Assembly: GCF_000934685.1 (NCBI RefSeq)
Contig: NZ_JYNQ01000001.1
Coordinates: 2,282,501-2,346,500 of the forward strand
Direction of reading: 5' to 3'
DNA length: 64,000 bases
Source: Lacinutrix sp. Hel_I_90
GTDB lineage: Bacteria; Bacteroidota; Bacteroidia; Flavobacteriales; Flavobacteriaceae
Part shown: piece after piece, positions 18,611 through 27,457 of the stretch
Numbering within the stretch: the first letter of the stretch is position 1
Layout of the letters: each line of letters starts with the position of its first letter
Translations under genes and position numbers: made by a program
The notes under the pieces: generated by a model
Told to the model about the DNA's origin: nothing
What the model saw: only the letters and a program-made list of their open reading frames with translations
The model's database searches: none

Positions 18611-19208
18611 AACTTTAGTAAAACCATTATTAGATTTTTTTTCAGCACTATTGATTCTATTAATGATAGCTCCAATTTTCATTATTCTAGTTATTCTGTT
18701 ATTCATAAATAATGATGGGAAACCCTTTTTTACACAAACTAGAGGCGGAAAAAACAACAAAATATTTCGTGTCATTAAGTTTAAAACCATGAATGACAAA
18801 TTAGATGCCAACGGGGTATTATTGCCAGATGACCTTAGGTTAACGAAAGTAGGCAATTTTGTTAGAAAGAAATCCTTAGACGAGTTACCGCAGCTTTTAA
18901 ATGTATTAAAAGGAGATATGAGTTTAGTTGGGCCAAGACCCTTTATGTCTGAGTATTTAGAACTATATACAGATTACCAAAAAAGAAGACACGAAGTAAA
19001 ACCGGGAATTACCGGTTGGGCACAAGTAAATGGTAGAAACAGTATAAGTTGGCAGCAAAAATTTGAATTGGACATTTGGTATGTTGATAGACAGCAGTTT
19101 TTGCTTGATGTTAAAATACTTTTTTTAACTTTGCTAAAAATTGTAAAACCTACAGATGTTAATCAAATTGGTGAAGCGACTACAGTTAAATTTAATGGTA
19201 AAAATTAG
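18603..19208 (+). CDS. Phosphoglycosyl transferase, small PglC-type (copy 1)
   Basis: The 201-residue monotopic transferase has one N-terminal re-entrant hydrophobic helix (residues about 8-33), then FKTM, the catalytic DE pair in KKSLDELPQLLNVLKGDMS, LVGPRPF, and KPGITGWAQVNGRN. The family moves a phospho-sugar from a UDP sugar to undecaprenyl phosphate, beginning glycan assembly. Its partner could be the GT4 it overlaps. Two further members of this superfamily are in the window (21343 and 27458), which is unusual for a single glycan. Confidence 0.88.
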   Translation: MYKTLVKPLLDFFSALLILLMIAPIFIILVILLFINNDGKPFFTQTRGGKNNKIFRVIKFKTMNDKLDANGVLLPDDLRLTKVGNFVRKKSLDELPQLLNVLKGDMSLVGPRPFMSEYLELYTDYQKRRHEVKPGITGWAQVNGRNSISWQQKFELDIWYVDRQQFLLDVKILFLTLLKIVKPTDVNQIGEATTVKFNGKN

Positions 19209-19213
19209 AGAGA

Positions 19214-19990
19214 ATGGAATTTATAACAGACGTAAAATTAAGAACAGATAATCCCATAGAAGCCGCGAAAATTGTTAAAGAGGTATTAGCAAAACACAAG
19301 GTTATTAAAATTATTCCAGAATGGTATTTGGGGGACTTAAGAGCGTTTTATGATGTCTTCGTAGATAACTTAGGAGACCCAATAAATATTGGTGAAGATT
19401 TCACAAAAGGAGGAGAACAAACACAAGAAAAGTGGTTGGAAATTAGATACGATGCAGATATTCCTGATTTGGCAGCATATAGACACAGTAAAAATGCACA
19501 ACCATTACACACAGATGAATCTTATATTTCTAATCCTGCTGACGTTATGATGTTTTATGGGGTTAATAAGGCGGCAAAAGGCGGAGCTACTACTTTTATT
19601 GATAGTAAGGTATTGCTTAAATATATGGAAGAAAATGTACCCGATTTATTAAGTCGGTTGAAGAACACTGATGTTAGATATAAGAAGGCAAATGAAGAGC
19701 GAACAGAAAGAATAATCGATTCTAAAGCAGATGGTCAAGTTCACTTTAATTATAACTACTACTGTGTAGACACAGATGAAACAGAGGAAAATAAAGCCTT
19801 AAATAAGGAGTTTTTTGATTTTCTTGAAAACTTTGTCGCACATTCACACATGGTAGAAAAAGTAACATTAAATCCTGGTGAAGCCGTTTTGTGGTGGGAT
19901 GAATTGGTGTTACATGGGCGTACATCTTACGAAGCAGAGAAAACGAACGATAGGTTTATCTGGAAAACGGGTTTCAAGTGGAAAAATTGA
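19214..19990 (+). CDS. TauD/TfdA-type Fe(II)/2-oxoglutarate dioxygenase
   Basis: This 258-residue protein carries the full iron and cosubstrate motif: H99-T-D101 in PLHTDES, distal H234 in VLHGRTS, and R247 twelve residues later in NDRFIW. It should therefore be an active hydroxylase or oxidative enzyme. The substrate is unknown. It lies five bases after a phosphoglycosyl transferase and overlaps an aldo/keto reductase-like gene, so it probably modifies a sugar, an acyl group or an amino-acid decoration of the glycan. Confidence 0.85.
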   Translation: MEFITDVKLRTDNPIEAAKIVKEVLAKHKVIKIIPEWYLGDLRAFYDVFVDNLGDPINIGEDFTKGGEQTQEKWLEIRYDADIPDLAAYRHSKNAQPLHTDESYISNPADVMMFYGVNKAAKGGATTFIDSKVLLKYMEENVPDLLSRLKNTDVRYKKANEERTERIIDSKADGQVHFNYNYYCVDTDETEENKALNKEFFDFLENFVAHSHMVEKVTLNPGEAVLWWDELVLHGRTSYEAEKTNDRFIWKTGFKWKN

Positions 19991-20718
19991 GAACCACTTT
20001 AAACTTAAGTTCAATTACTTTAGGAACGATGCGGTTTTTCGATAAATCACTAACTACGAGAGAAGTAGTGGATTTAATTGAAGCGGCATATAACTCGGGA
20101 ATAAACACACACCATTCCTCTATAGAATACAGTTCTTATCCGTTATATACCGAAGCGATAAAACGTACTAGTTGTGCTAAAAACATAAAACATATCGTTA
20201 AATTATCTGCTCCGCATTTTGAAGACACCAACTTCTCTGCAAAACTATTAGAGGAACGGGTAAACCAAGAACTTGTTAATTTAAATGTAGAGTGTTTAGA
20301 TGTGTTACAATGGCTTTTAAGATCTAAACCAATTAACGATTTAGAGCGATTAAATACTTTAAAAAATTATGAATTAGAAATTGAAGACTGTTTTTTTAAT
20401 TTGAAACAAAAAGGCAAGATAAAATCTGTTTTTAGCTTTCCATATTCTGTTCCTTTTGCTGAAGAAGTTGAAAAACTTAGCCAAATAGATGGGATTATTT
20501 CTTATTTAAATAGACAAGAACAAGAGTATTCTAAGTTTGCGACCAACAATCCCTTTATTGCTATAAGACCTTTTAACGCGGGCGCATTATTAAAAAACTC
20601 TGATGATGTAAAAAAAAATATAGACGATTGTTTAAGGTATATCTCTACTCATAAATCGTTACTAACAACTATTGTTGGTATTAATTCAATTCAGCAATTG
20701 GAAGCTTTCAATAACTAA
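19978..20718 (+). CDS. Aldo/keto reductase-like protein with altered catalytic residues
   Basis: The 246-residue protein starts with GTG inside the last 13 bases of the dioxygenase gene; a TTG at 19987 is an alternative. The N-terminal LGTMRFFDKS and the strand pattern follow the aldo/keto reductase barrel, and the lysine is present (KHIVKLS). Where the family has FFDTAxxYG this protein has THHSSIEYS, keeping the tyrosine but losing the aspartate. Where LLQLH is expected it has VLQWL, losing the histidine. It is also shorter than usual AKRs. It may be catalytically unusual or inactive. Context ties it to the dioxygenase. Confidence 0.75.
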   Translation: MEKLRTTLNLSSITLGTMRFFDKSLTTREVVDLIEAAYNSGINTHHSSIEYSSYPLYTEAIKRTSCAKNIKHIVKLSAPHFEDTNFSAKLLEERVNQELVNLNVECLDVLQWLLRSKPINDLERLNTLKNYELEIEDCFFNLKQKGKIKSVFSFPYSVPFAEEVEKLSQIDGIISYLNRQEQEYSKFATNNPFIAIRPFNAGALLKNSDDVKKNIDDCLRYISTHKSLLTTIVGINSIQQLEAFNN

Positions 20719-20728
20719 AATTAAGTGT

Positions 20729-21331
20729 ATGTTTTTATATGGTGCTGGCGGTCATGCAAGAGTTATAATCGATATCATTCAGTGTTCGACAAATTATCAC
20801 ATTGAGGGTGTTTACGACAATTTTTCATCTGATAAATTTCTACACCATATTCCTATAATTAATGCATGTACAGAGAAAAACACTGATAGGGAAGTTGTTA
20901 TTAGCATTGGAAATAATAGTATAAGAAAAAAAATTGCCCAATCATTTGTGGCGAAATACATTACTGTCATTCATGAAAAGGCGGTTATTTCTAAATTAGA
21001 AGTTTTTATTGGAGCGGGAACTGTTGTGATGGCAAACGCTGTTGTAAATCCCAACTCAACCATTGGTAAACATTGTATAATAAATACGTCTGCGCTAGTA
21101 GAGCATGATTGTAAAATTGAAGATTACGTTCACATTTCACCAAATGCGGCGTTAGCCGGAAATGTAACCGTTGGAGAGGGGACTCAAATAGGTTTAGGGT
21201 GCCATGTCATCCCGGGAATCACTATTGGTAAATGGTGTATTATTGGTGCGGGTTCAACAGTTCTTGAAGATATTCCCGATTTTTCAATTGTTGTAGGATC
21301 TCCAGCAAAATTTATTAAATCAAATAAATAA
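20729..21331 (+). CDS. Sugar O/N-acyltransferase, NeuD/PglD-like
   Basis: I chose the ATG at 20729 because the family begins MFLYGAGGHARV, a Rossmann-like strand; upstream in-frame residues would overlap the previous gene without similarity. The 200-residue protein has the N-terminal nucleotide-sugar-binding domain, then a left-handed beta-helix of hexapeptide repeats (VIHEKAVIS to IPGITIGKWCIIGAGS). PglD-type enzymes acetylate the 4-amino group of UDP-4-amino-sugars. The PglC-like and PglE-like genes immediately downstream, and a PglF-like gene after them, support a role in di-N-acetylbacillosamine-type synthesis. Confidence 0.85.
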   Translation: MFLYGAGGHARVIIDIIQCSTNYHIEGVYDNFSSDKFLHHIPIINACTEKNTDREVVISIGNNSIRKKIAQSFVAKYITVIHEKAVISKLEVFIGAGTVVMANAVVNPNSTIGKHCIINTSALVEHDCKIEDYVHISPNAALAGNVTVGEGTQIGLGCHVIPGITIGKWCIIGAGSTVLEDIPDFSIVVGSPAKFIKSNK

Positions 21332-21342
21332 AGCCCTCTAAA

Positions 21343-21942
21343 GTGCTAAGAAAAAACCAAAAAATAATAAAACGTGTTTTTGATTTTATATTGGCAGCAA
21401 TACTCTTGTTTCTCATCTGGTGGCTAATGGTAGCACTAGCTGTAATTAGTTTTTTTGACACCAAACAATCTGGAATTATAATTCAAAAAAGAATAGGATA
21501 TAAAGGACTGCCATTTAGTATCTATAAAATTAGAACGATGAAATCTTCTAATAATAAAAATGAGTCAACAGTAACATCACGACAAGATAAAAGGATAACC
21601 CCAATAGGTAGGTTTATAAGACGATATAAATTAGACGAACTCCCACAAATTATTAATGTATTAATTGGGAACATGAGTTTTGTTGGCCCTAGACCAGACG
21701 TTCAAGGTTATGCCGATAAATTAACCGGTGAAGACAGGGTTATATTAACTGTAAAACCAGGAATAACTGGTCCCGCGTCAATTTATTTTAAAAATGAAGA
21801 AGATATACTTGAAAAACAACAAGATCCTGTGGCGTATAACGATACTGTTATTTGGCCCGAAAAAGTAATAATAAATAAGGCATATATTAAAACCTATTCT
21901 TTATTTAAAGACATAAAATATATTATTAAAACAGTAACTTAG
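21343..21942 (+). CDS. Phosphoglycosyl transferase, small PglC-type (copy 2)
   Basis: The gene starts with GTG. The 199-residue product has one N-terminal membrane helix, YKIRTMKSS, the catalytic RRYKLDELPQIINVL segment with DE, MSFVGPRPDVQGYADK, and KPGITGPASIYFKNEE. The GPASI variant and YADKLTGEDR stretch are close to how Campylobacter-type PglC and related enzymes read. It would transfer a phospho-sugar, possibly diNAcBac, to undecaprenyl phosphate. It sits between the PglD-like and PglE-like genes, the strongest sign of substrate. Confidence 0.87.
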   Translation: MLRKNQKIIKRVFDFILAAILLFLIWWLMVALAVISFFDTKQSGIIIQKRIGYKGLPFSIYKIRTMKSSNNKNESTVTSRQDKRITPIGRFIRRYKLDELPQIINVLIGNMSFVGPRPDVQGYADKLTGEDRVILTVKPGITGPASIYFKNEEDILEKQQDPVAYNDTVIWPEKVIINKAYIKTYSLFKDIKYIIKTVT

Positions 21943-21947
21943 AACTT

Positions 21948-23081
21948 ATGAATCCAAAAATATGGTTGTCTTCACCGCATATGGGTGGCACAGAACAACA
22001 CTACATAAAAGAGGCTTTTGACACGAATTGGATAGCGCCTCTGGGCCCAAACGTTACAGGTTTTGAAAACGATTTACAAAAGTATTTAAATGAAGAGGTA
22101 CACGTGGCTTGTCTGTCTTCGGGAACAGCAGCCATCCATTTGGCATTAGTACAATTAGGGGTCGGTTTAAATGACGAAGTTATTTGTCAAAGCATGACAT
22201 TTTCAGCTTCAGCAAACCCAATAAAATACCAAGGAGCGACCCCGGTGTTTATTGACAGTGAGAAGGAGAGCTGGAATATGTGCCCCATACACCTAGAAAG
22301 AGCAATTAAGGATAGAATAAAAAAAGGCACCAAGCCAAAAGCCATCATTGTCGTACATTTATATGGCATGCCTGCCAAAATGGATGAGATTAAAGCTATT
22401 TCAAAAGAATATAATATACCTTTAGTCGAAGACGCAGCAGAAGCCTTAGGCTCGACTTACAAAGGGAGGAAATGTGGTACTTTTGGAGATTTTTCAATAT
22501 TATCATTTAATGGAAACAAAATAATAACAACTTCTGGTGGTGGGGCTATGGTATGTAATACAAAGGATAAAAAGGATAACACCATCTTTTTGGCTACTCA
22601 AGCCAGAGATCAAGCACCTCATTATGAACATTCTCAAGTAGGATACAACTATAGAATGAGTAATGTTAGTGCGGGCATTGGTCGTGGTCAAATGGAAGTT
22701 CTTGATAAACACGTTAATTTAAGACGTGAAATGAATGCTTTTTATAAGACAATATTTAAAGATATTGAAGGCGTCACAGTTTTAGGAGAATCTAATACAG
22801 AAGTGTTTTCAAACCACTGGCTAAGTTGTATTCTTATTAATGAGCGTGCTCCATTTACCAGAGAAGCGCTTTATGATAATATGCTACTAGCGAATATAGA
22901 AACTAGACCGCTTTGGAAGCCTATGCATTTACAGCCTGTTTTTCAAGAGGCGCCATATTATGGTGCAAACATTAGTGAAACCTTATTTAATACGGGATTG
23001 TGCTTACCTAGTGGGTCTAATTTAGTTCATGATGATTTAAACCGAATTACAAAAGTAATAAACAGGCTAATACAAGGTTAA
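21948..23081 (+). CDS. DegT/DnrJ/EryC1/StrS aminotransferase, PglE-like
   Basis: The 377-residue PLP enzyme begins with the typical IWLSSPHMGGTEQHYIKEAF. It has SSGTAAIHLAL, VEDAAEALGS, and the Schiff-base lysine K191 in SFNGNKIITTSGGG. Such enzymes transaminate a UDP-4-keto-6-deoxy-sugar. With a 4,6-dehydratase (23170), an acetyltransferase (20729) and a PglC-like transferase (21343) adjacent, the probable product is UDP-4-amino-4,6-dideoxy-GlcNAc. It begins six bases after the PglC-like gene. Confidence 0.9.
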   Translation: MNPKIWLSSPHMGGTEQHYIKEAFDTNWIAPLGPNVTGFENDLQKYLNEEVHVACLSSGTAAIHLALVQLGVGLNDEVICQSMTFSASANPIKYQGATPVFIDSEKESWNMCPIHLERAIKDRIKKGTKPKAIIVVHLYGMPAKMDEIKAISKEYNIPLVEDAAEALGSTYKGRKCGTFGDFSILSFNGNKIITTSGGGAMVCNTKDKKDNTIFLATQARDQAPHYEHSQVGYNYRMSNVSAGIGRGQMEVLDKHVNLRREMNAFYKTIFKDIEGVTVLGESNTEVFSNHWLSCILINERAPFTREALYDNMLLANIETRPLWKPMHLQPVFQEAPYYGANISETLFNTGLCLPSGSNLVHDDLNRITKVINRLIQG

Positions 23082-23169
23082 TTTAACATGTTTTAGAGGT
23101 ATTACCACCTTATATTTCTATATTGTAATTATAATTAAGATATTTGTAAATCGAATTATTATCACCTAA

Positions 23170-25131
23170 ATGCTTAAAAAATTAAAACAAGCGATATTTC
23201 AAGTCTTAGAATCAAGTCGCAAAAAGATTGATTTCAAGACCATAAACTATTTACCACGTTGGGCTATTTTATGTTTTGATACTATCATTTTAATCATTGC
23301 TTTAATGACCACGAAGCTTATAGTAAGTAGCTTGAAGAATATTAGCTATTTTTCTTTTTTTCCTACTAAGCAAGAATTAATAGTCATTTTCGTTAATGTC
23401 TTATTTTTCATTCTATTTAGAACCTACGCTGGCTTAATAAGGCATTCTACTTTTATTGATGCTGTTAAGTTTTTTTTAGCTTCTGTTTCTACTCTAATTA
23501 CAGTTTTAGCCATATACTTTACGTATTATCTTGTTACAAAAGAGCCTTTATTCGTCCTTTCAGAAATACTATTATATGCTATCATATCCTTTTGTGGCTT
23601 ATTCCTTTTTAGAATATTGGTAAAACAAGTGTTTGAAACTTATCTTAATTATCAACATGAAGAAGATCAATTAAATGTTTTAGTTTATGGTACAGATGAG
23701 AACGCCATAGCAATAGCTAGTGCTCTAAAATCTGAAAAACCATCAAGATATAAAGTGCTGGGTTTTGTTGATAAAGATGGAAAAAACAGGAGTAAAGAAA
23801 TATTAGGTTTGCCAATAATTCATTTAAAGCGAAAAATGGCGACTATCTTAAGGGCACATAAAGCACATGCTTTAATAATTGCAGACAATAACTTAACTAA
23901 AGATGAAAGTATTGCAATAATAGATAATTGTATTGAGTATAATTTTAAGGTCTTTAGGGCGCCACTAATATCAGATATAGAAACCAATAAAAGTCTGTCT
24001 AATCAAATTGAGAAAATTCAAATTGAAGACATCCTTGAGCGTGAGCCCATTAAATTAGATAATAAATTAGTCGCTAAAGAAATTTATAATAAATGTGTTT
24101 TAGTTACAGGAGGTGCCGGTTCAATAGGAAGTGAGATTGCTAGGCAAGTATCAAATTATAATCCTAAAAAACTAATTATTATAGATCAAGCAGAATCCCC
24201 GCTGTATCGTATTCAATTGGAAATAAAGAATAATTTTCCAGAGCTTGATTTTGAAGTCATTATTGCTGATATAAGGAATAAAACGATTATAGATGAGGTT
24301 TTTAAAGAACATTTACCAGATGTTGTATACCACGCAGCTGCATACAAACACGTGCCCTTAATGGAAAGCCATCCGTCAGAAGCGGTATTTACAAATATTA
24401 TAGGGTCTAAAAATATTGCTGATTTAGCACATGAATATAAGGCTGAGAAATTTGTAATGGTTTCTACAGATAAAGCAGTGAACCCAAGTAATGTAATGGG
24501 CGCGTCAAAACGCATTGCAGAGATTTATATTCATGCGCTACAAAAAAAATTAAAAATAGATAATAGTTCAAAAACGCAGTATGTCACTACCAGATTTGGG
24601 AATGTTTTAGGTTCTAATGGTTCTGTCGTTCCACTATTTAAAAAACAAATAGAAAAAGGAGGCCCTTTAACCATAACGCATCCAGACATTATCCGTTATT
24701 TTATGACCATTCCAGAAGCCTGTCAATTGGTAATTGAAGCGGGAGCCATGGGAAATGGTGGGGAGGTATTTATTTTCGATATGGGTAAAGCCGTGAAAAT
24801 TATAGATTTGGCTAAAAAAATTATTCGTCTCGCGGGTTTTACCCCCTATAAAGATATCGATATTAAGGTTATCGGTTTAAGACCAGGGGAGAAATTGTAT
24901 GAAGAATTGTTAAACGATACGTCTGAAACATTGCCAACTTATAATGATAAAATAATGATTGCAAAAATCGATTGTCATGATTACGAAGAGGTTAATACAT
25001 TGATTTTAGAATTAGCGGAAACAGCCAAAGAAGGAACCAAAAATGAAATTGTTTTGAAAATGAAAGATCTTGTGCCAGAATTTTTGAGTATGAACTCTGA
25101 CTTTGAAAGACTTGACAAAAAAATTGTTTAA
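23170..25131 (+). CDS. Membrane-bound UDP-sugar 4,6-dehydratase (CapD/WbpM/PglF-like)
   Basis: The 653-residue protein has four N-terminal membrane helices (residues about 25-150), a first Rossmann-like domain, and a C-terminal SDR dehydratase domain beginning VTGGAGSIGSE near residue 313. STDKAVNPSNVMGASKR is the signature of inverting 4,6-dehydratases of the PglF/WbpM family. These convert UDP-GlcNAc to a 4-keto-6-deoxy sugar. The 88-base gap upstream is AT-rich and holds only an imperfect promoter-like GATATTTG, so the gene may belong to the upstream transcript. Confidence 0.9.
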   Translation: MLKKLKQAIFQVLESSRKKIDFKTINYLPRWAILCFDTIILIIALMTTKLIVSSLKNISYFSFFPTKQELIVIFVNVLFFILFRTYAGLIRHSTFIDAVKFFLASVSTLITVLAIYFTYYLVTKEPLFVLSEILLYAIISFCGLFLFRILVKQVFETYLNYQHEEDQLNVLVYGTDENAIAIASALKSEKPSRYKVLGFVDKDGKNRSKEILGLPIIHLKRKMATILRAHKAHALIIADNNLTKDESIAIIDNCIEYNFKVFRAPLISDIETNKSLSNQIEKIQIEDILEREPIKLDNKLVAKEIYNKCVLVTGGAGSIGSEIARQVSNYNPKKLIIIDQAESPLYRIQLEIKNNFPELDFEVIIADIRNKTIIDEVFKEHLPDVVYHAAAYKHVPLMESHPSEAVFTNIIGSKNIADLAHEYKAEKFVMVSTDKAVNPSNVMGASKRIAEIYIHALQKKLKIDNSSKTQYVTTRFGNVLGSNGSVVPLFKKQIEKGGPLTITHPDIIRYFMTIPEACQLVIEAGAMGNGGEVFIFDMGKAVKIIDLAKKIIRLAGFTPYKDIDIKVIGLRPGEKLYEELLNDTSETLPTYNDKIMIAKIDCHDYEEVNTLILELAETAKEGTKNEIVLKMKDLVPEFLSMNSDFERLDKKIV

Positions 25132-25166
25132 GTTATTTATTAAATAAAATACCGAATCATTTATCA

Positions 25167-26465
25167 ATGAAAATAGCAGTAATAGGCACAGGATACGTCG
25201 GTTTAGTAACAGGAACCTGTTTAGCAGAAACCGGAAATGACGTATTGTGTATAGACATAGATAAGAGTAAAGTAAAACAAATGCAGGCTGGTAAGGTGCC
25301 TATTTATGAGCCGCATTTAGACGTGTTGTTTGATAGAAATATTAAAGCCAACCGGCTTAAGTTTTCTACAAGCTTAGAAGAAGGTCTAAATCATGGCGAT
25401 ATTATTTTTCTTGCCCTTCCAACACCTGAAGATGAGGATGGCTCTGCAGATTTAAAATACATCTTAGGCGTTGCAGAGGATATTGGTAAATTAATGACGG
25501 CGTATAAGGTGATTGTAGATAAAAGCACCGTGCCCGTTGGAACCTCAAAAAAGGTACAAGCTGCCATCGCCAAAAATGCAAGCGTCGCCTTTGATGTGGT
25601 TTCTAATCCAGAGTTTTTAAGAGAAGGTTTCGCAGTAGACGACTTTTTAAAGCCGGAGCGAATTGTTATTGGAGCAAGCAGTGATAAAGCAATAAAACTT
25701 ATGGAAAAACTCTATAAGCCCTATGTGCGTTCAGGCAATCCAATTATTATTATGGATGAAAAGTCTGCAGAGCTCACTAAATACGCTTCAAATGCGTTCT
25801 TAGCCGCAAAAATAACCTTCATGAATGAGATTGCTAACTTTTGCGAAAAGGTGGGAGCAGACGTCGATAAGGTTAGAATAGGGATGGGTACCGATTCTCG
25901 AATTGGTAAGCGCTTCTTGTTTCCAGGGATAGGTTATGGTGGTTCTTGTTTTCCCAAAGATGTAAAAGCACTACACAAATCAGGATTAGACAACAACTAC
26001 AATTTCCAAATTTTAGATGCGGTAATAAATGTTAATGCAAAACAAAAGCTGGTTTTAATTCCCAAAATTGAAAAACATTTTAATAACACTTTAAAAGGAA
26101 AAAATATAGCGGTTTGGGGCTTAGCTTTTAAACCAGAAACAGATGATATTCGTGAAGCACCCGCATTATATATTATTGATAGTTTATTGGCATCTGGAGC
26201 CAACGTAACAGCATTCGACCCAGAAGCCATGCCGAATGTAAAACGTAAACTAGCTAATAAAATACGTTTTGCTGAAAGCATGTATGAAGCCCTTGAAAAG
26301 GCAGATGCTTTAGTAATATGTACAGAATGGAGTATCTTTAGAACACCAAATTTTGATAAAATAAAGTCTTTAATGCATGCTCATGTTATTTTTGATGGTA
26401 GAAATCTATACGATGTAAAAGATGTTGAAAATGAAGGATTCAAATATATATCAATAGGAAGATAA
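25167..26465 (+). CDS. ugd: UDP-glucose 6-dehydrogenase
   Basis: It makes UDP-glucuronic acid from UDP-glucose with two NAD+. The 432-residue protein begins [16 protein letters not shown], has [19 protein letters not shown], and the catalytic cysteine C261 in [11 protein letters not shown], then [16 protein letters not shown] in the UDP-binding domain. GSCFPKD distinguishes it from the WecC paralogue at 890. Its stop and the next ATG share one base (TAATG), so it is coupled to the decarboxylase that would consume its product. Confidence 0.94.
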   Translation: MKIAVIGTGYVGLVTGTCLAETGNDVLCIDIDKSKVKQMQAGKVPIYEPHLDVLFDRNIKANRLKFSTSLEEGLNHGDIIFLALPTPEDEDGSADLKYILGVAEDIGKLMTAYKVIVDKSTVPVGTSKKVQAAIAKNASVAFDVVSNPEFLREGFAVDDFLKPERIVIGASSDKAIKLMEKLYKPYVRSGNPIIIMDEKSAELTKYASNAFLAAKITFMNEIANFCEKVGADVDKVRIGMGTDSRIGKRFLFPGIGYGGSCFPKDVKALHKSGLDNNYNFQILDAVINVNAKQKLVLIPKIEKHFNNTLKGKNIAVWGLAFKPETDDIREAPALYIIDSLLASGANVTAFDPEAMPNVKRKLANKIRFAESMYEALEKADALVICTEWSIFRTPNFDKIKSLMHAHVIFDGRNLYDVKDVENEGFKYISIGR

Positions 26466-27454
26466 TGGGTTCAAAAAAAGTATTAATAACGGGTGCAGCT
26501 GGATTTTTAGGCTCTCATTTATGTGACCGCTTTCTTAAAGAAGGTCACAGTGTTATTGGTATGGATAATTTTATAACGGGGGACAAAAAAAATATTGCTC
26601 ACCTCGATAATAATCAAAAATTTAGTTTTATAAATCACGATATCACAGAGTTTATTAAAATCGAGGGAGCACTAGATTATATCTTGCACTTTGCATCACC
26701 TGCCAGCCCAATAGATTATTTAAAAATTCCTATTCAAACCCTAAAAGTAGGCTCTTTAGGGACGCACAATTTATTAGGTTTAGCAAAAGCAAAAAAAGCA
26801 AGACTGTTAATAGCTTCAACGTCTGAAGTTTATGGAGATCCATTAGTGCACCCACAAACAGAAGAGTATTACGGAAACGTAAATACTATAGGTCCAAGAG
26901 GCGTTTATGACGAGGCAAAACGTTTTCAAGAGTCTATAACCATGGCATACCACCGCTTTCATGGTATAGAAACAAGAATTGTACGTATTTTTAATACGTA
27001 TGGACCAAGAATGCGACTTAATGACGGTCGCGTTATCCCAGCTTTTATGGGGCAAGCACTAAGAGGGGAAGATTTAACTGTTTTTGGAAACGGGATGCAA
27101 ACTCGTTCGTTTTGTTATGTTGATGACCAAGTAGAAGGGATTTATAAATTATTATTGAGCGATTATTCCAATCCGGTTAATATTGGAAACCCGCATGAAA
27201 TTACCATTAGGGGGTTTGCAGAAGAAATTATAAAACTTACTGGGACAAAACAGAAAGTTATTTATAAAGCGTTACCTATTGATGATCCTATGCAACGTCA
27301 ACCAGACATTTCTTTAGCAAAAAAGCTATTGGGTTGGGAACCAAAAGTAGGTAGGGAAGAAGGTATGAAAGTGACCTTTAATTACTTTAAAAGCTTAAGT
27401 GAAGAAGAGCTATATAAAAGTGAGCATAAAGATTTCACAAGCTATAACAAATAG
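26465..27454 (+). CDS. UDP-glucuronate decarboxylase (UDP-xylose synthase-like SDR)
   Basis: The 329-residue extended SDR has [10 protein letters not shown] at the N-terminus, the [11 protein letters not shown] segment and STSEVYGDP, and the catalytic Y148-D-E-A-K152. The ASPASPxxY and RGVYDEAKR motifs are typical of UDP-GlcA decarboxylases, which give UDP-xylose. Position directly after ugd, with a one-base overlap, supports the assignment. A general NDP-sugar epimerase is the alternative. Confidence 0.88.
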   Translation: MGSKKVLITGAAGFLGSHLCDRFLKEGHSVIGMDNFITGDKKNIAHLDNNQKFSFINHDITEFIKIEGALDYILHFASPASPIDYLKIPIQTLKVGSLGTHNLLGLAKAKKARLLIASTSEVYGDPLVHPQTEEYYGNVNTIGPRGVYDEAKRFQESITMAYHRFHGIETRIVRIFNTYGPRMRLNDGRVIPAFMGQALRGEDLTVFGNGMQTRSFCYVDDQVEGIYKLLLSDYSNPVNIGNPHEITIRGFAEEIIKLTGTKQKVIYKALPIDDPMQRQPDISLAKKLLGWEPKVGREEGMKVTFNYFKSLSEEELYKSEHKDFTSYNK

Positions 27455-27457
27455 AAT

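Noticed and set aside
20672-20728. Earlier start of the NeuD/PglD-like gene
   Set aside because: It would overlap the previous gene and adds residues unlike the family, which begins MFLYGAGGHA.
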